Source of the DNA: Candidatus Methylobacter favarea
GTDB lineage: Bacteria > Pseudomonadota > Gammaproteobacteria > Methylococcales > Methylomonadaceae
NCBI RefSeq assembly: GCF_902806695.1
Contig: NZ_CADCXN010000091.1
Coordinates: forward strand, 40,800 to 104,799
Direction: 5' to 3'
DNA length: 64,000 nucleotides
Positions 56,405-64,000 of the stretch are shown one piece after another (the first letter of the stretch is position 1; the number at the start of each line of letters is the position of its first letter). Under the pieces are notes generated by a model, which was not told the DNA's origin, did no database searches, and saw only the letters and a list, made by a program, of their open reading frames with translations. Both the position numbers and the translations under genes were made by a program.

Positions 56405-57738
56405 CTTGTTGCGTATCCATCATAAGAGGCAGACGCTGGGCAAACTGGCTGCGAGCAGCCACAGCGATTTGCATTTCGTTAAGCTGGTTTTCGGGAGGAT
56501 ACGGATTGTCGAGCGCGGCGGCAGAACCTGCGCCTGCGCCGCAGCAGTCAAGAGGCGCTTATCTCGCAAAAATTGGCGATTGTGCAGCCTGCCATACGGC
56601 CTCCGGTTCGGACTCTGCGCCATACGCAGGGGGCCTCGCGATTAATTCGCCCTTCGGCATTATCTACTCAACCAATATCACGCCTGATCCTGTTGCCGGC
56701 ATCGGCCGCTATAGCTATGATGATTTCAGGCTGGCGCTGCGGGAGGGCATAAGAAAAGACGGCAAGCGTTTGTATCCGGCCATGCCGTACGCCTCGTTTA
56801 CCGCCATAACGGATGATGATTTGCATGCCTTGTATGACTATTTCATGCATGAAGTGCGGCCCATCGCCGCCAGACCGCCCGTAACGGCTCTGCCCTTTCC
56901 GGTCAATCAGCGCTGGACACTCATGTTCTGGGATGCCGCATTCGTCAAACATCAGCGTTACGAGCCGCATCCAAACCGCGATGCGCAGTGGAATCGCGGC
57001 GCTTATCTCGTGCAATCGCTGGGCCATTGCGGCGCGTGCCATACGCCGCGCGGTTTGGCTTATCAGGAAAAGGGCTATGATGAACAGTCGCCGGTTTTTT
57101 TAAAAGGCAATGTGATAGATAACTGGTTCGCCGCCAATCTCAGGGGCAATCATGCGTCCGGTCTGGGCCGCTGGTCGGAAGCCGATATTTCCGGGTTTCT
57201 CCGCACTGGCCATGGCGCCGGGTCAGCGGTTTTCGGCAGCATGCTTGAGGTTATCGAAAAAAGCACCCAGTATTTGTACAAGGAGGACCTTGATGCGATT
57301 GCGCATTACCTGAAAACGCTCAGCCCGCAGCCCGAAAGGTCAGCTTACAAACCTTTGGCTTCAGCGGCAGCGCGGTCTGTAGAAACAAGTCTTACTCATC
57401 CCAGGGAAGACCCCGGCGCCGGCATTTATGAATCCTACTGCGCAAAGTGTCATAAGAAAAACGGCCGGGGCGATCCGCCCAAATTTCCCGGGCTCGCCGG
57501 CAGTCCGATTGTTCTTTCCGAAAATGCTTCATCACTCATTCGGCTCGCGCTTGAAGGCGGCAGAACTGCAAAAACCCGCTATGGAGTCAAGCCCGAGAAA
57601 ATGCCCAAATTTGCCCGCAGACTGACTGACGGCGAAATTGCCGAGGTGCTCAGCTTCATCAGAAACAGCTGGGGCAATGCCGCTGCACCGGTTACAGCGC
57701 GGGCCGTTTACCTGTTGCGCAGGGATTTACAAAAATAA
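56395..57738 (+). CDS. Three-haem cytochrome c (alcohol-dehydrogenase-subunit type)
   Basis: A 447-residue exported cytochrome with three CxxCH motifs: CAACH, CGACH and CAKCH, one per domain. The arrangement resembles the cytochrome subunit of membrane dehydrogenases that feed electrons to oxidases (GIGRYSYDDFRLALREG, MPYASFTAITDDDLHALYDY, CHTPRG). The frame opens at 56362; ATG 56395 overlaps the upstream stop by 10 bases and begins a basic, hydrophobic signal region, so it is preferred. No dehydrogenase partner gene is adjacent. It may be an electron entry point to the aa3 oxidase. Confidence 0.87.
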   Translation: MVLACCVSIIRGRRWANWLRAATAICISLSWFSGGYGLSSAAAEPAPAPQQSRGAYLAKIGDCAACHTASGSDSAPYAGGLAINSPFGIIYSTNITPDPVAGIGRYSYDDFRLALREGIRKDGKRLYPAMPYASFTAITDDDLHALYDYFMHEVRPIAARPPVTALPFPVNQRWTLMFWDAAFVKHQRYEPHPNRDAQWNRGAYLVQSLGHCGACHTPRGLAYQEKGYDEQSPVFLKGNVIDNWFAANLRGNHASGLGRWSEADISGFLRTGHGAGSAVFGSMLEVIEKSTQYLYKEDLDAIAHYLKTLSPQPERSAYKPLASAAARSVETSLTHPREDPGAGIYESYCAKCHKKNGRGDPPKFPGLAGSPIVLSENASSLIRLALEGGRTAKTRYGVKPEKMPKFARRLTDGEIAEVLSFIRNSWGNAAAPVTARAVYLLRRDLQK

Positions 57739-57775
57739 TTTGTGCAGACAGGGAGTCTGAATAAAACTTGGAGGC

Positions 57776-58588
57776 TCATTTATTTATGGCATGCTCCGAG
57801 TGCTGGAGTTCATTCCTGATTACCATTATTATGCCGATAACACTCATCATCGATGCCGGTATCCACATAAGCAAACCGCCAATCTGCTGATCAGTAACCG
57901 GATCAAGCTGGGCGAAAGCGCGGCCGCAGAGCGTATAGATCGGGTACAGTTCCTGCGGTGCGAAGAAAATCAGGGAGCCGACCACGATTTGCGGCGGCAT
58001 TACCGCCAGCATCATGGCAATGCGGCAGCCTGCGGACCGGTGAAGAGTTTGCTCAGGCGCGGGCGGCAGCACGAGGCTCCAGAATATCAAGCCGGTGATA
58101 ATGACGCTCCAGTTCATTAGACGATAGAGGCGCCAGTCGATCATCGCCAGAAAGTGGACTGACGGCAGCAGCCAGAAAAATATCAGACCGTCGAACAGAA
58201 TGACGGCGATTACCGGTTGACGCCCGATCGATAATAGCTGTTGCACCGGCCTGGACTCAAAAATTGGTCGAATCCAGCGCTTGCCTTTGAGCGGCGCACC
58301 CGCCCACAGAATCGCTCCGGGCCGTGCTAGCGCAATTAAAAACGGAGCGACGTGATGCAACACGACATGCTGCAGTCTGTGCATGAAAAATTCATGCTCC
58401 GAATAATATTCAAACTGGGTTTGAGACACGCTATACAGCGCCGCCAGCCCGATCCAGAAATACAGTTTTTGTCGAAACGGGGGTTGGCGGCTAGCGCAGC
58501 CCTTAACGAACAGGATTGCCGCGGCGGCAATAACCGCGATAAAGGTAAGCGATTTTTCCCAGGGCGTCAGCCACAGGAATATTTGCAT
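57776..58588 (-). CDS. ctaG: Cytochrome c oxidase assembly protein CtaG (caa3 type)
   Basis: A 270-residue membrane protein (PF09678-like) with about seven helices. It has FFMHRLQHVVLHHVAPFLIALARPG, the His-rich region probably involved in copper delivery, and the LLPSVHFLAMIDWRLYRLMNWS block. It assists CuB insertion. It is convergent with the oxidase operon, with 37 bases between stops. Confidence 0.85.
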   Translation of the reverse strand: MQIFLWLTPWEKSLTFIAVIAAAAILFVKGCASRQPPFRQKLYFWIGLAALYSVSQTQFEYYSEHEFFMHRLQHVVLHHVAPFLIALARPGAILWAGAPLKGKRWIRPIFESRPVQQLLSIGRQPVIAVILFDGLIFFWLLPSVHFLAMIDWRLYRLMNWSVIITGLIFWSLVLPPAPEQTLHRSAGCRIAMMLAVMPPQIVVGSLIFFAPQELYPIYTLCGRAFAQLDPVTDQQIGGLLMWIPASMMSVIGIIMVIRNELQHSEHAINK

Positions 58589-58691
58589 TTATGAGTAACC
58601 TCCCAACAGGTCTGTCGGCTTCCGGAAACAGTGCGGTAATCCGGCAGCATCAACAAGGGATGCCGGGAACATCCCTGATAAATAGGTAGAA

Positions 58692-59348
58692 TTAACGGCT
58701 CTCATGCAATAAGCGTAATAAATCGCTGACCAGGTTTTTATCCGGCTCAGCCGGTGAAAACAGCAGCCGCGCCTGCCCTTGCGCATCAAAAATATAAACA
58801 GCAGCGCTATGCGCTATATCATTCGACTTGCCGCCGCCTGTAGCGGGGCGGTAGGCCGACCGATAGCGCTTGACCAAATCGATGATGGCCTGTTTATTCC
58901 CTGTTAATCCGGTCATGTGCGCCGCATTGAAAGCTGACAGATAGCGATGCAGTACGGGCGACGTATCGCGGCCGGGATCTAATGTTACAAACAGGATATG
59001 GACGCGGTCAGCATCCTTTCCCAGCTTCTGCAAGACCTGGCTAAGGCGAGCCATAGCCACCGGGCATTCTGCGGCGCAGTGGGTAAAACCGAAATACATT
59101 ACTATTAGCCTGCCTTTGAATGTTTGCGCAGTAACGGGCATGCCCTTATCGGATATTAACGCAAACTCCAGATCCGGCAAATGCCCGCTTATATTATTTA
59201 AATGCCAGGCGGGCTCGGAGTTGCAACTGGTAAGCCCTGATGCCAGAGCAATACCAATCAGAAAGCGGGCACTTGCGGTAGCATAAATCAGCCTGAAAAT
59301 ATAAGGCGGCAGCCTGAAATATTTTGAAGGGCCAGTTAATTGGCTCAT
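58692..59348 (-). CDS. SCO1/SenC copper chaperone
   Basis: A 218-residue thioredoxin-fold protein that inserts copper in the CuA site. Motifs: YFGFTHCAAECPVAMARL (CxxxCP), and a later conserved His in DIAHSAAVYIFDAQG. A hydrophobic helix and lipoprotein-like GLTSC near the N-end suggest membrane anchoring on the periplasmic side. It lies 103 bases upstream of ctaG on the same strand. Confidence 0.9.
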   Translation of the reverse strand: MSQLTGPSKYFRLPPYIFRLIYATASARFLIGIALASGLTSCNSEPAWHLNNISGHLPDLEFALISDKGMPVTAQTFKGRLIVMYFGFTHCAAECPVAMARLSQVLQKLGKDADRVHILFVTLDPGRDTSPVLHRYLSAFNAAHMTGLTGNKQAIIDLVKRYRSAYRPATGGGKSNDIAHSAAVYIFDAQGQARLLFSPAEPDKNLVSDLLRLLHESR

Positions 59349-59788
59349 TACAGCGTTGACTCGACGAGACTAAGGTGCATAGTGATTTTAAATGGCCTTA
59401 TAAAAATGGATAGCTTGCCCTAAAACAGCTTTTTTTTCTAAAAGTTATCTTGATGCGATGGGGATGCTCATAAGTATTAGCCTGTTTAGGGTAAAATGGA
59501 TTCTAATACTGCAGTTCTTGGTCAGGATTTTAAGCATTTTATGAATTATTCACAGCGTTTTCCTTTGCCTCAGGAACAGGTTTTTATTAACCTGTTGCCT
59601 AGTTGTCATAAACTACTTCCACAATAGGCTGCCTTCGAGATAATGCCAGAAATCAAAACGCATACCCATCCAGTTACGAGCCAGGATGAAAAGCCATTCA
59701 CCCGTTTATGCCTGACGTGATAGAGGATAATCCTTGCTGACCTGAGCACCGCCCTCGCTTTACAAATCCAGGCCACTTTTAATGAATC
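59349..59788. other. Intergenic region with a hairpin
   Basis: This divergent gap lies between the sco gene and the NRAMP gene. AACAGGTT (59575-59582) and AACCTGTT (59589-59596) make a perfect 8-bp stem with a 6-nt loop. No T-run follows, so it is more likely an operator or RNA hairpin than a terminator. No known riboswitch is recognised, and no gene. Confidence 0.45.
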
Positions 59789-61126
59789 ATGAGTAATAAG
59801 CTGCATACTGCTCCAGTGCTTGATAAGGTGGAAACCGTCCAGAGAGACGGCCCAAAGCATCAAGCCTCTGTGCTTGAAAAACTCGGCCCCGGCTTGATTA
59901 CCGGAGCCGCGGACGATGATCCTAGCGGGATCGCCACATATTCTCAAGCCGGCGCCCACTTTGGCAACACTATGTTGTGGACGCTAGTGTTCACTTATCC
60001 GCTGATGGCGGGAATCCAAATCATCAGCGCCCGGCTGGGGCGGGTTACGGGCTACGGACTGGCAGGCATTATGCGCAATTTTTATGCGCCGGCATGGCTT
60101 TATACCCTGGTCTGTTTATTGCTCATTGCCAATACCATAAACATTGCAGCAGACATTAGCGCCATGGGCAATGCCTTGGCTTTAGTGCTGGGCGGCCCGC
60201 GCCATTTTTATGCCGCAGGTTTGGGTTTAGTCTGCTGCCTGCTGCAAGTATTTATTTCTTATAACCGCTATGTGCGCGGGCTCAAATGGCTGACTTTATC
60301 GCTCTTTGCCTATGTCGGTATAGTCTTCGCCGTTCCAATACCGTGGCCAGTCGTCATGAAAGATGCGCTATGGCCGTCCATAAATCTTGGCGCAGACCAT
60401 ATTACTATGATTGTCGCGATCTTTGGCACCACTATCAGTCCGTATTTGTTTTTTTGGCAAGCCTCGCAAGAGGTTGAAGACTTGAATGCGGTGGATGCGG
60501 ATAAACCGTTGCGCGGCCATCCGGAGCAGGCCGGATTAAACTTGAAACGCATCAAGATCGATACCTTGATCGGCATGGGATTTTCAAACCTGATTGCCTT
60601 TTTTATTATGCTGACAGCCGCCGCGGCCCTACATCAGCACGGCATCACCGATATTCAGACCTCGACCCAGGCGGCCGAGGCCTTACGCCCCATTGCGGGC
60701 CGTTTTGCTTTCGTGCTGTTTGCCCTGGGCATTCTCGGAACCGGCATGCTGTCTATTCCCGTCCTGGCCGGCTCCGCGGCCTTCGCCGTTGCCGAGGCAT
60801 TCGGCTGGCGCCAAGGACTTAACCTGAATCCGCGGCTTGGAATGCGCTTTTACGGCATTATTGTTGCCGCCACCCTGATCGGCATAGCGTTGGGATTTAC
60901 GAAGCTTGATTCCATTAAAGCCCTGTTCTGGTCAGCGGTCATCAATGGAATAATTTCCGTACCAGTTATGGCGATGATGATGCGTATGGCGGTAAATCCC
61001 AAGGTGATGGGGCAGTTCGTCATTTCCAGGCGATTGCGGATAACGGGCTGGCTGGCCACAATCATCATGGCCTTTGTTGTGCTGTTGATGTTTGCGCAGC
61101 TTGTTGATCTGGGAACACTCAGTTGA
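59789..61126 (+). CDS. NRAMP-family transporter with atypical metal site
   Basis: A 445-residue protein with about 11 helices, homologous to Nramp. TM1 reads GAADDDPSGIATYSQAGA, where the canonical site is DPGN; here it is DPSG. The TM6 unwound segment reads TTISPYLFFWQASQEVED, where canonical Nramp has A-M-P-H with a metal-binding Met; that Met is absent. Nramp-related Mg transporters and other non-Mn members also lack the Met, so the ion may not be Mn2+ or Fe2+. A hairpin lies 190 bases upstream. The ion is not known from sequence. Confidence 0.85.
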   Translation: MSNKLHTAPVLDKVETVQRDGPKHQASVLEKLGPGLITGAADDDPSGIATYSQAGAHFGNTMLWTLVFTYPLMAGIQIISARLGRVTGYGLAGIMRNFYAPAWLYTLVCLLLIANTINIAADISAMGNALALVLGGPRHFYAAGLGLVCCLLQVFISYNRYVRGLKWLTLSLFAYVGIVFAVPIPWPVVMKDALWPSINLGADHITMIVAIFGTTISPYLFFWQASQEVEDLNAVDADKPLRGHPEQAGLNLKRIKIDTLIGMGFSNLIAFFIMLTAAAALHQHGITDIQTSTQAAEALRPIAGRFAFVLFALGILGTGMLSIPVLAGSAAFAVAEAFGWRQGLNLNPRLGMRFYGIIVAATLIGIALGFTKLDSIKALFWSAVINGIISVPVMAMMMRMAVNPKVMGQFVISRRLRITGWLATIIMAFVVLLMFAQLVDLGTLS

Positions 61127-61270
61127 ACCTGAAAAATTACCTGATATACAAGCCTGTAGTTTAAAAAAAGCTATACACCGGCTTTACCCGAGTTTGATTG
61201 CGGATCTGCACTTTCCGTTTTCGCTCAAACAGAATAGCTTGGCTTTACAGCGTCAGTCCGAGTTGAAATA

Positions 61271-61663
61271 TTAAAACCCGTGCAGGCCTTTATATAATGC
61301 GTAAGCAAGATTAGCGACGGCCAACCCGATTACAGTAAAAAGGGTAATCTGCATTCCCAGCACCCGGTAGCGAAGGCTTCCGGTCAGCAAGCCCCTGGCG
61401 TGCACAATACGGCCGACGAGCATAGCGATACCCCCGCTATGGACAAGGGCTAAATGCCCGCCATCGAGCTCCAGCAGGATGAGCAGGATGAGAGCTACAG
61501 GAATATATTCTGTAGCATTTGCCTGGGCGCGGATCGCAACCTGGAGTTTGGGCTCGCCGCCATCGCCAAAGCGCACTTTTTTCGCCCGGCGCAACTTTAT
61601 GACCCGAAGCGATAACCAGACGATTAACAGTGCCGACAGCGCCGCATAAAAAGAACTGATCAC
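61271..61663 (-). CDS. MAPEG-family membrane protein
   Basis: A 130-residue protein with four membrane helices. The block RAQANATEYIPVALILLILLELDG is the MAPEG signature. MAPEG members include glutathione transferases and isomerases acting on lipophilic compounds; this bacterial type is uncharacterised. It lies 50 bases downstream of a HAD-type gene on the same strand. Confidence 0.85.
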   Translation of the reverse strand: MISSFYAALSALLIVWLSLRVIKLRRAKKVRFGDGGEPKLQVAIRAQANATEYIPVALILLILLELDGGHLALVHSGGIAMLVGRIVHARGLLTGSLRYRVLGMQITLFTVIGLAVANLAYALYKGLHGF

Positions 61664-61713
61664 ATTTCCTCCCGGGGATAGTTAAATAGATTGCAAATGC
61701 CGCACAATCAGAA

Positions 61714-62466
61714 CTACACCACTAAAAAATCTTCAAGCTGACAGCTGATGAAGGCATGTTGCTCGGCAAGCGCTTTGTCTTCGGCAGTATTATAGCCCCA
61801 CAAGGCAAAGGTCAACTTAACACTGTCCAGCTCATCGTTTTTCAAAACATTCAATAAAGCGGGCAGCCGGTCTTCGAGAAAATGAATCGTTTGGCCGGGG
61901 TGTGCTTTTAATAGCGTTTTTAAAACCTCCGGCTTGGTCATATTGCGGTCCAGGCCAAAAATCCGCTGCTCTGCCAGTTCAATCGCATTGGCTTTAAGGA
62001 TATGTTTGACAAAACGCTCCTGCTTGGTAGTGACGATATACCAGGTATTCTGTTCGCCCAACTGCTGCAACCTGGCGGCAATGCCGGGAAACAGCGGATT
62101 CCTGTCGACCCAATCGGCCAGATCGTTATCAATCCACACATCCCGGGTTTCCCCCAACAGATTTTTGAGCTCGCCAGTCGTGACTTGGGCCTGTTCCAGC
62201 AAGTTTTGAATTTTGCCGGCATAACCGCTCAAAATAGCCTCGGCGGTCTTGCCCAGATAGAGCAGCCGCATCGCCAATATGGCTTCATAACCGGTTTCGA
62301 TGAGCGGCCGGATTATGCGAAACTGATCAATCATTGCCTGGGGAGTATCTATTGGCATATCATCCCACAGGCGTCCGGCCGCCTTCCAGCCCGTCATCGC
62401 GGTTTCTGCCGCACTGTCGCAGATAACGCCGTCAAAATCGAGCGCATAGATAATCGAGTTGTGCAT
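61714..62466 (-). CDS. HAD-superfamily hydrolase
   Basis: A 250-residue HAD protein with motif I ALDFDGVICDS near the start, motif II WYIVTTKQERFV, the lysine of motif III and the FLEDRLPALL motif IV acid. The longest frame begins at 62526; ATG 62466 places motif I near the N-end, as usual, so it is chosen. Such proteins are phosphatases or phosphonatases; the substrate is unknown. Confidence 0.8.
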   Translation of the reverse strand: MHNSIIYALDFDGVICDSAAETAMTGWKAAGRLWDDMPIDTPQAMIDQFRIIRPLIETGYEAILAMRLLYLGKTAEAILSGYAGKIQNLLEQAQVTTGELKNLLGETRDVWIDNDLADWVDRNPLFPGIAARLQQLGEQNTWYIVTTKQERFVKHILKANAIELAEQRIFGLDRNMTKPEVLKTLLKAHPGQTIHFLEDRLPALLNVLKNDELDSVKLTFALWGYNTAEDKALAEQHAFISCQLEDFLVV

Positions 62467-62718
62467 AGGTGTAGTCTTTCGAGTGAAATAAAATAACTGC
62501 CGGGTATTATATCGGATAATCCGCACCCGCTGGGGTAGCGGTCAAATATTTAGAGCTGCATTAGCCGAGTGGGGCGCCTGTCTCGTTCAGCGGCGCTGGC
62601 TGTTTTAACCGGCTTTGGAGCTTACCTTTCCATTGAATGCCGGAGCTTTGCAACACTCTCTAAGTAATCAGCCTATCTTGCAATCTCGATGTGATCCTAA
62701 TCATGAAGGAGTACTCAA

Positions 62719-64000
62719 ATGACAAAAAAACTGCATCCCCACGGGACAGCGCCTGTACCTTCCAGCTTTTACCCGACCTGGGCGCCTGCCATTAAAGATG
62801 CCGTCGGTACGGCATTAGGGAGTTCACGAGTATGGTTTACGGTCGCGCAAGGCATTGTTACTGAAGTTTATTACCCCCGGCTGGATATTCCCCAGCTAAA
62901 AGACCTGGGTTTTATCGTTGCCAACGGCAGAGATTTCTGGATCGAAATACGCAGGCTCAACGCCTATACTGTGGCTTGGGAGGATGATGTCGTTCCGGCA
63001 ATAACCGTCATTCATCACCATGTCCGTTTTACGCTGACCCTGAAGATATGCGTCGATCCCGAACGTGATGTGCTGGTGGTCAACTTTATATTAAAAGGCG
63101 ATGCAGATCTGCAACTCTATCTATTGGCAGCCCCTCGGCTTGGCGAGGATGCCACTAACAACCAGGCGTGGACGGATGAATGGAAAGGTCATTCTTTATT
63201 ATGGGCTGAACAGGGACCGTTCGGAATGGCTTTGGCCGCAGTCGGCCGCGATGGTCGTCCGGCGTTACAGCAACGGTCAGTTGGATTAGTCGGCAACAGC
63301 GATGGCTGGCAGGATTTTAAACGCAATAATGCGATGACCTGGCATTATGCCCACGCCGGACCCGGCGAAGTGGCGCTGACTGCCCAATTGCCCTGTAGCG
63401 GAACATTGGCTATGGGGCTTGCCGGCAGCCGCGAAGCTGCTGCGACCTTGGCATTGCAAGCGCTGGCGTCCGGGTTTGAGCCGCTATGGATTGAATACTG
63501 CCAAGGCTGGCAGCAATGGCTGAAGACTTTGCATTGGCCGGCAAAATTAGACGATCTGCTCGACTCTAAATCACTGACACTATTACATCAATCGGCAGCG
63601 GTGATAAAAACGCATGAAGACCATACCTTTCCCGGCGCTTTTATTGCCAGCTTATCGGTGCCGTGGGGCGAAGCCAGCACCAGCCGGGGCGGCTACCATT
63701 TAGTATGGTCGCGCGATTTGGTCGAAACAACCGGCGCATTATTGGCGCTTGGCGACATTGCCGATGCAAAGCGAAGCTTGATTTACCTGATGTCGACCCA
63801 GCAGGCCAATGGTCATTGGCTGCAAAACCAATGGCTGGGCGGCAAGCCTTTCTGGCAGGGCATACAGCTTGACGAAACGGCGTTTCCGGTACTGCTTGCC
63901 AGCGCCTTGGCCGAGCGCAATGCGCTGGGTGAAATACGAGTCAATGATATGGTGCGCCGCGCATTGAGCTTCATCGTTCGCGAAGGGCCGACAACGGCTC
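62719..64000 (+). CDS. GH15 family glucoamylase (3' end outside window)
   Basis: A GH15-type glucan 1,4-alpha-glucosidase; 427 residues are seen and the frame runs off the window. ATG 62719 has AAGGAG 8 bases upstream and no signal peptide. An N-terminal beta-rich super-sandwich (SRVWFTVAQGIVTEVYYPR, DPERDVLVVNFILKGD) is followed by the (alpha/alpha)6 barrel with SRGGYHLVWSRDLVETTGAL, the family catalytic region. It would release glucose from the ends of alpha-glucans; with glgP elsewhere in the window it fits glycogen use, cytosolic if the lack of a signal is real. Confidence 0.9.
   Translation, partial: MTKKLHPHGTAPVPSSFYPTWAPAIKDAVGTALGSSRVWFTVAQGIVTEVYYPRLDIPQLKDLGFIVANGRDFWIEIRRLNAYTVAWEDDVVPAITVIHHHVRFTLTLKICVDPERDVLVVNFILKGDADLQLYLLAAPRLGEDATNNQAWTDEWKGHSLLWAEQGPFGMALAAVGRDGRPALQQRSVGLVGNSDGWQDFKRNNAMTWHYAHAGPGEVALTAQLPCSGTLAMGLAGSREAAATLALQALASGFEPLWIEYCQGWQQWLKTLHWPAKLDDLLDSKSLTLLHQSAAVIKTHEDHTFPGAFIASLSVPWGEASTSRGGYHLVWSRDLVETTGALLALGDIADAKRSLIYLMSTQQANGHWLQNQWLGGKPFWQGIQLDETAFPVLLASALAERNALGEIRVNDMVRRALSFIVREGPTTA

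Overview
The window looks like a chromosomal segment of a gammaproteobacterium, most likely a methanotroph-like member of the Methylococcales. This rests on gene content and order: glnE-ilvE-waaF-waaC, a complete Xanthomonas-order type II secretion operon, caa3-type oxidase genes, glgP-trmL and hemL. No marker gene of methane oxidation is in view, so the assignment is an inference. I found no rRNA, tRNA, CRISPR array, prophage or intact insertion sequence.

Region 1 (1-16.0 kb) is rich in phosphorus and envelope genes. It holds the end of a choice-of-anchor-I exported protein, a flippase, a secreted PhoX/DUF839 phosphatase, an MgtE_N-CorA fusion, an exported glycerophosphodiester phosphodiesterase, a classical CorA, an unrecognised lipoprotein, an MGDG-synthase-like glycosyltransferase, a Nudix hydrolase, an LplT-like transporter, and a GT4 glycosyltransferase followed by a metallophosphoesterase that resembles PlcP. 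Tandem 11-bp PHO-box-like repeats stand upstream of three of these units: phoX, the diesterase and GT4-plcP. Together they suggest a PhoB-controlled phosphate-scavenging and lipid-remodelling locus.

Region 2 (16-40 kb) is mostly housekeeping. It has two small genes, then divergent ilvA and rpiA. A 16.5-kb run on the minus strand follows: glnE, ilvE, waaF, waaC, gspE-F-G-H-I-J-K-L-M-N-D. Then come glgP and trmL on the plus strand.

Region 3 (40-43 kb) is a small accessory patch. It has an AT-rich pair (a HEPN-like protein and a lipoprotein), a peroxiredoxin-like gene, and a BrnT toxin gene broken by frameshifts beside an intact antitoxin.

Region 4 (43-64 kb) contains rmuC, hemL, cobO, a membrane-tethered cold-shock-domain protein, a DUF3530 hydrolase, an SDR, a beta-carbonic anhydrase and a DUF938 methyltransferase. 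A sigma-54 activator with a MetOD1-like sensor domain precedes an aa3/caa3 oxidase cluster (subunits II, I and III, a membrane protein, a three-haem cytochrome c, and CtaG and Sco on the opposite strand). An atypical NRAMP transporter, a MAPEG protein, a HAD hydrolase and the start of a GH15 glucoamylase follow.
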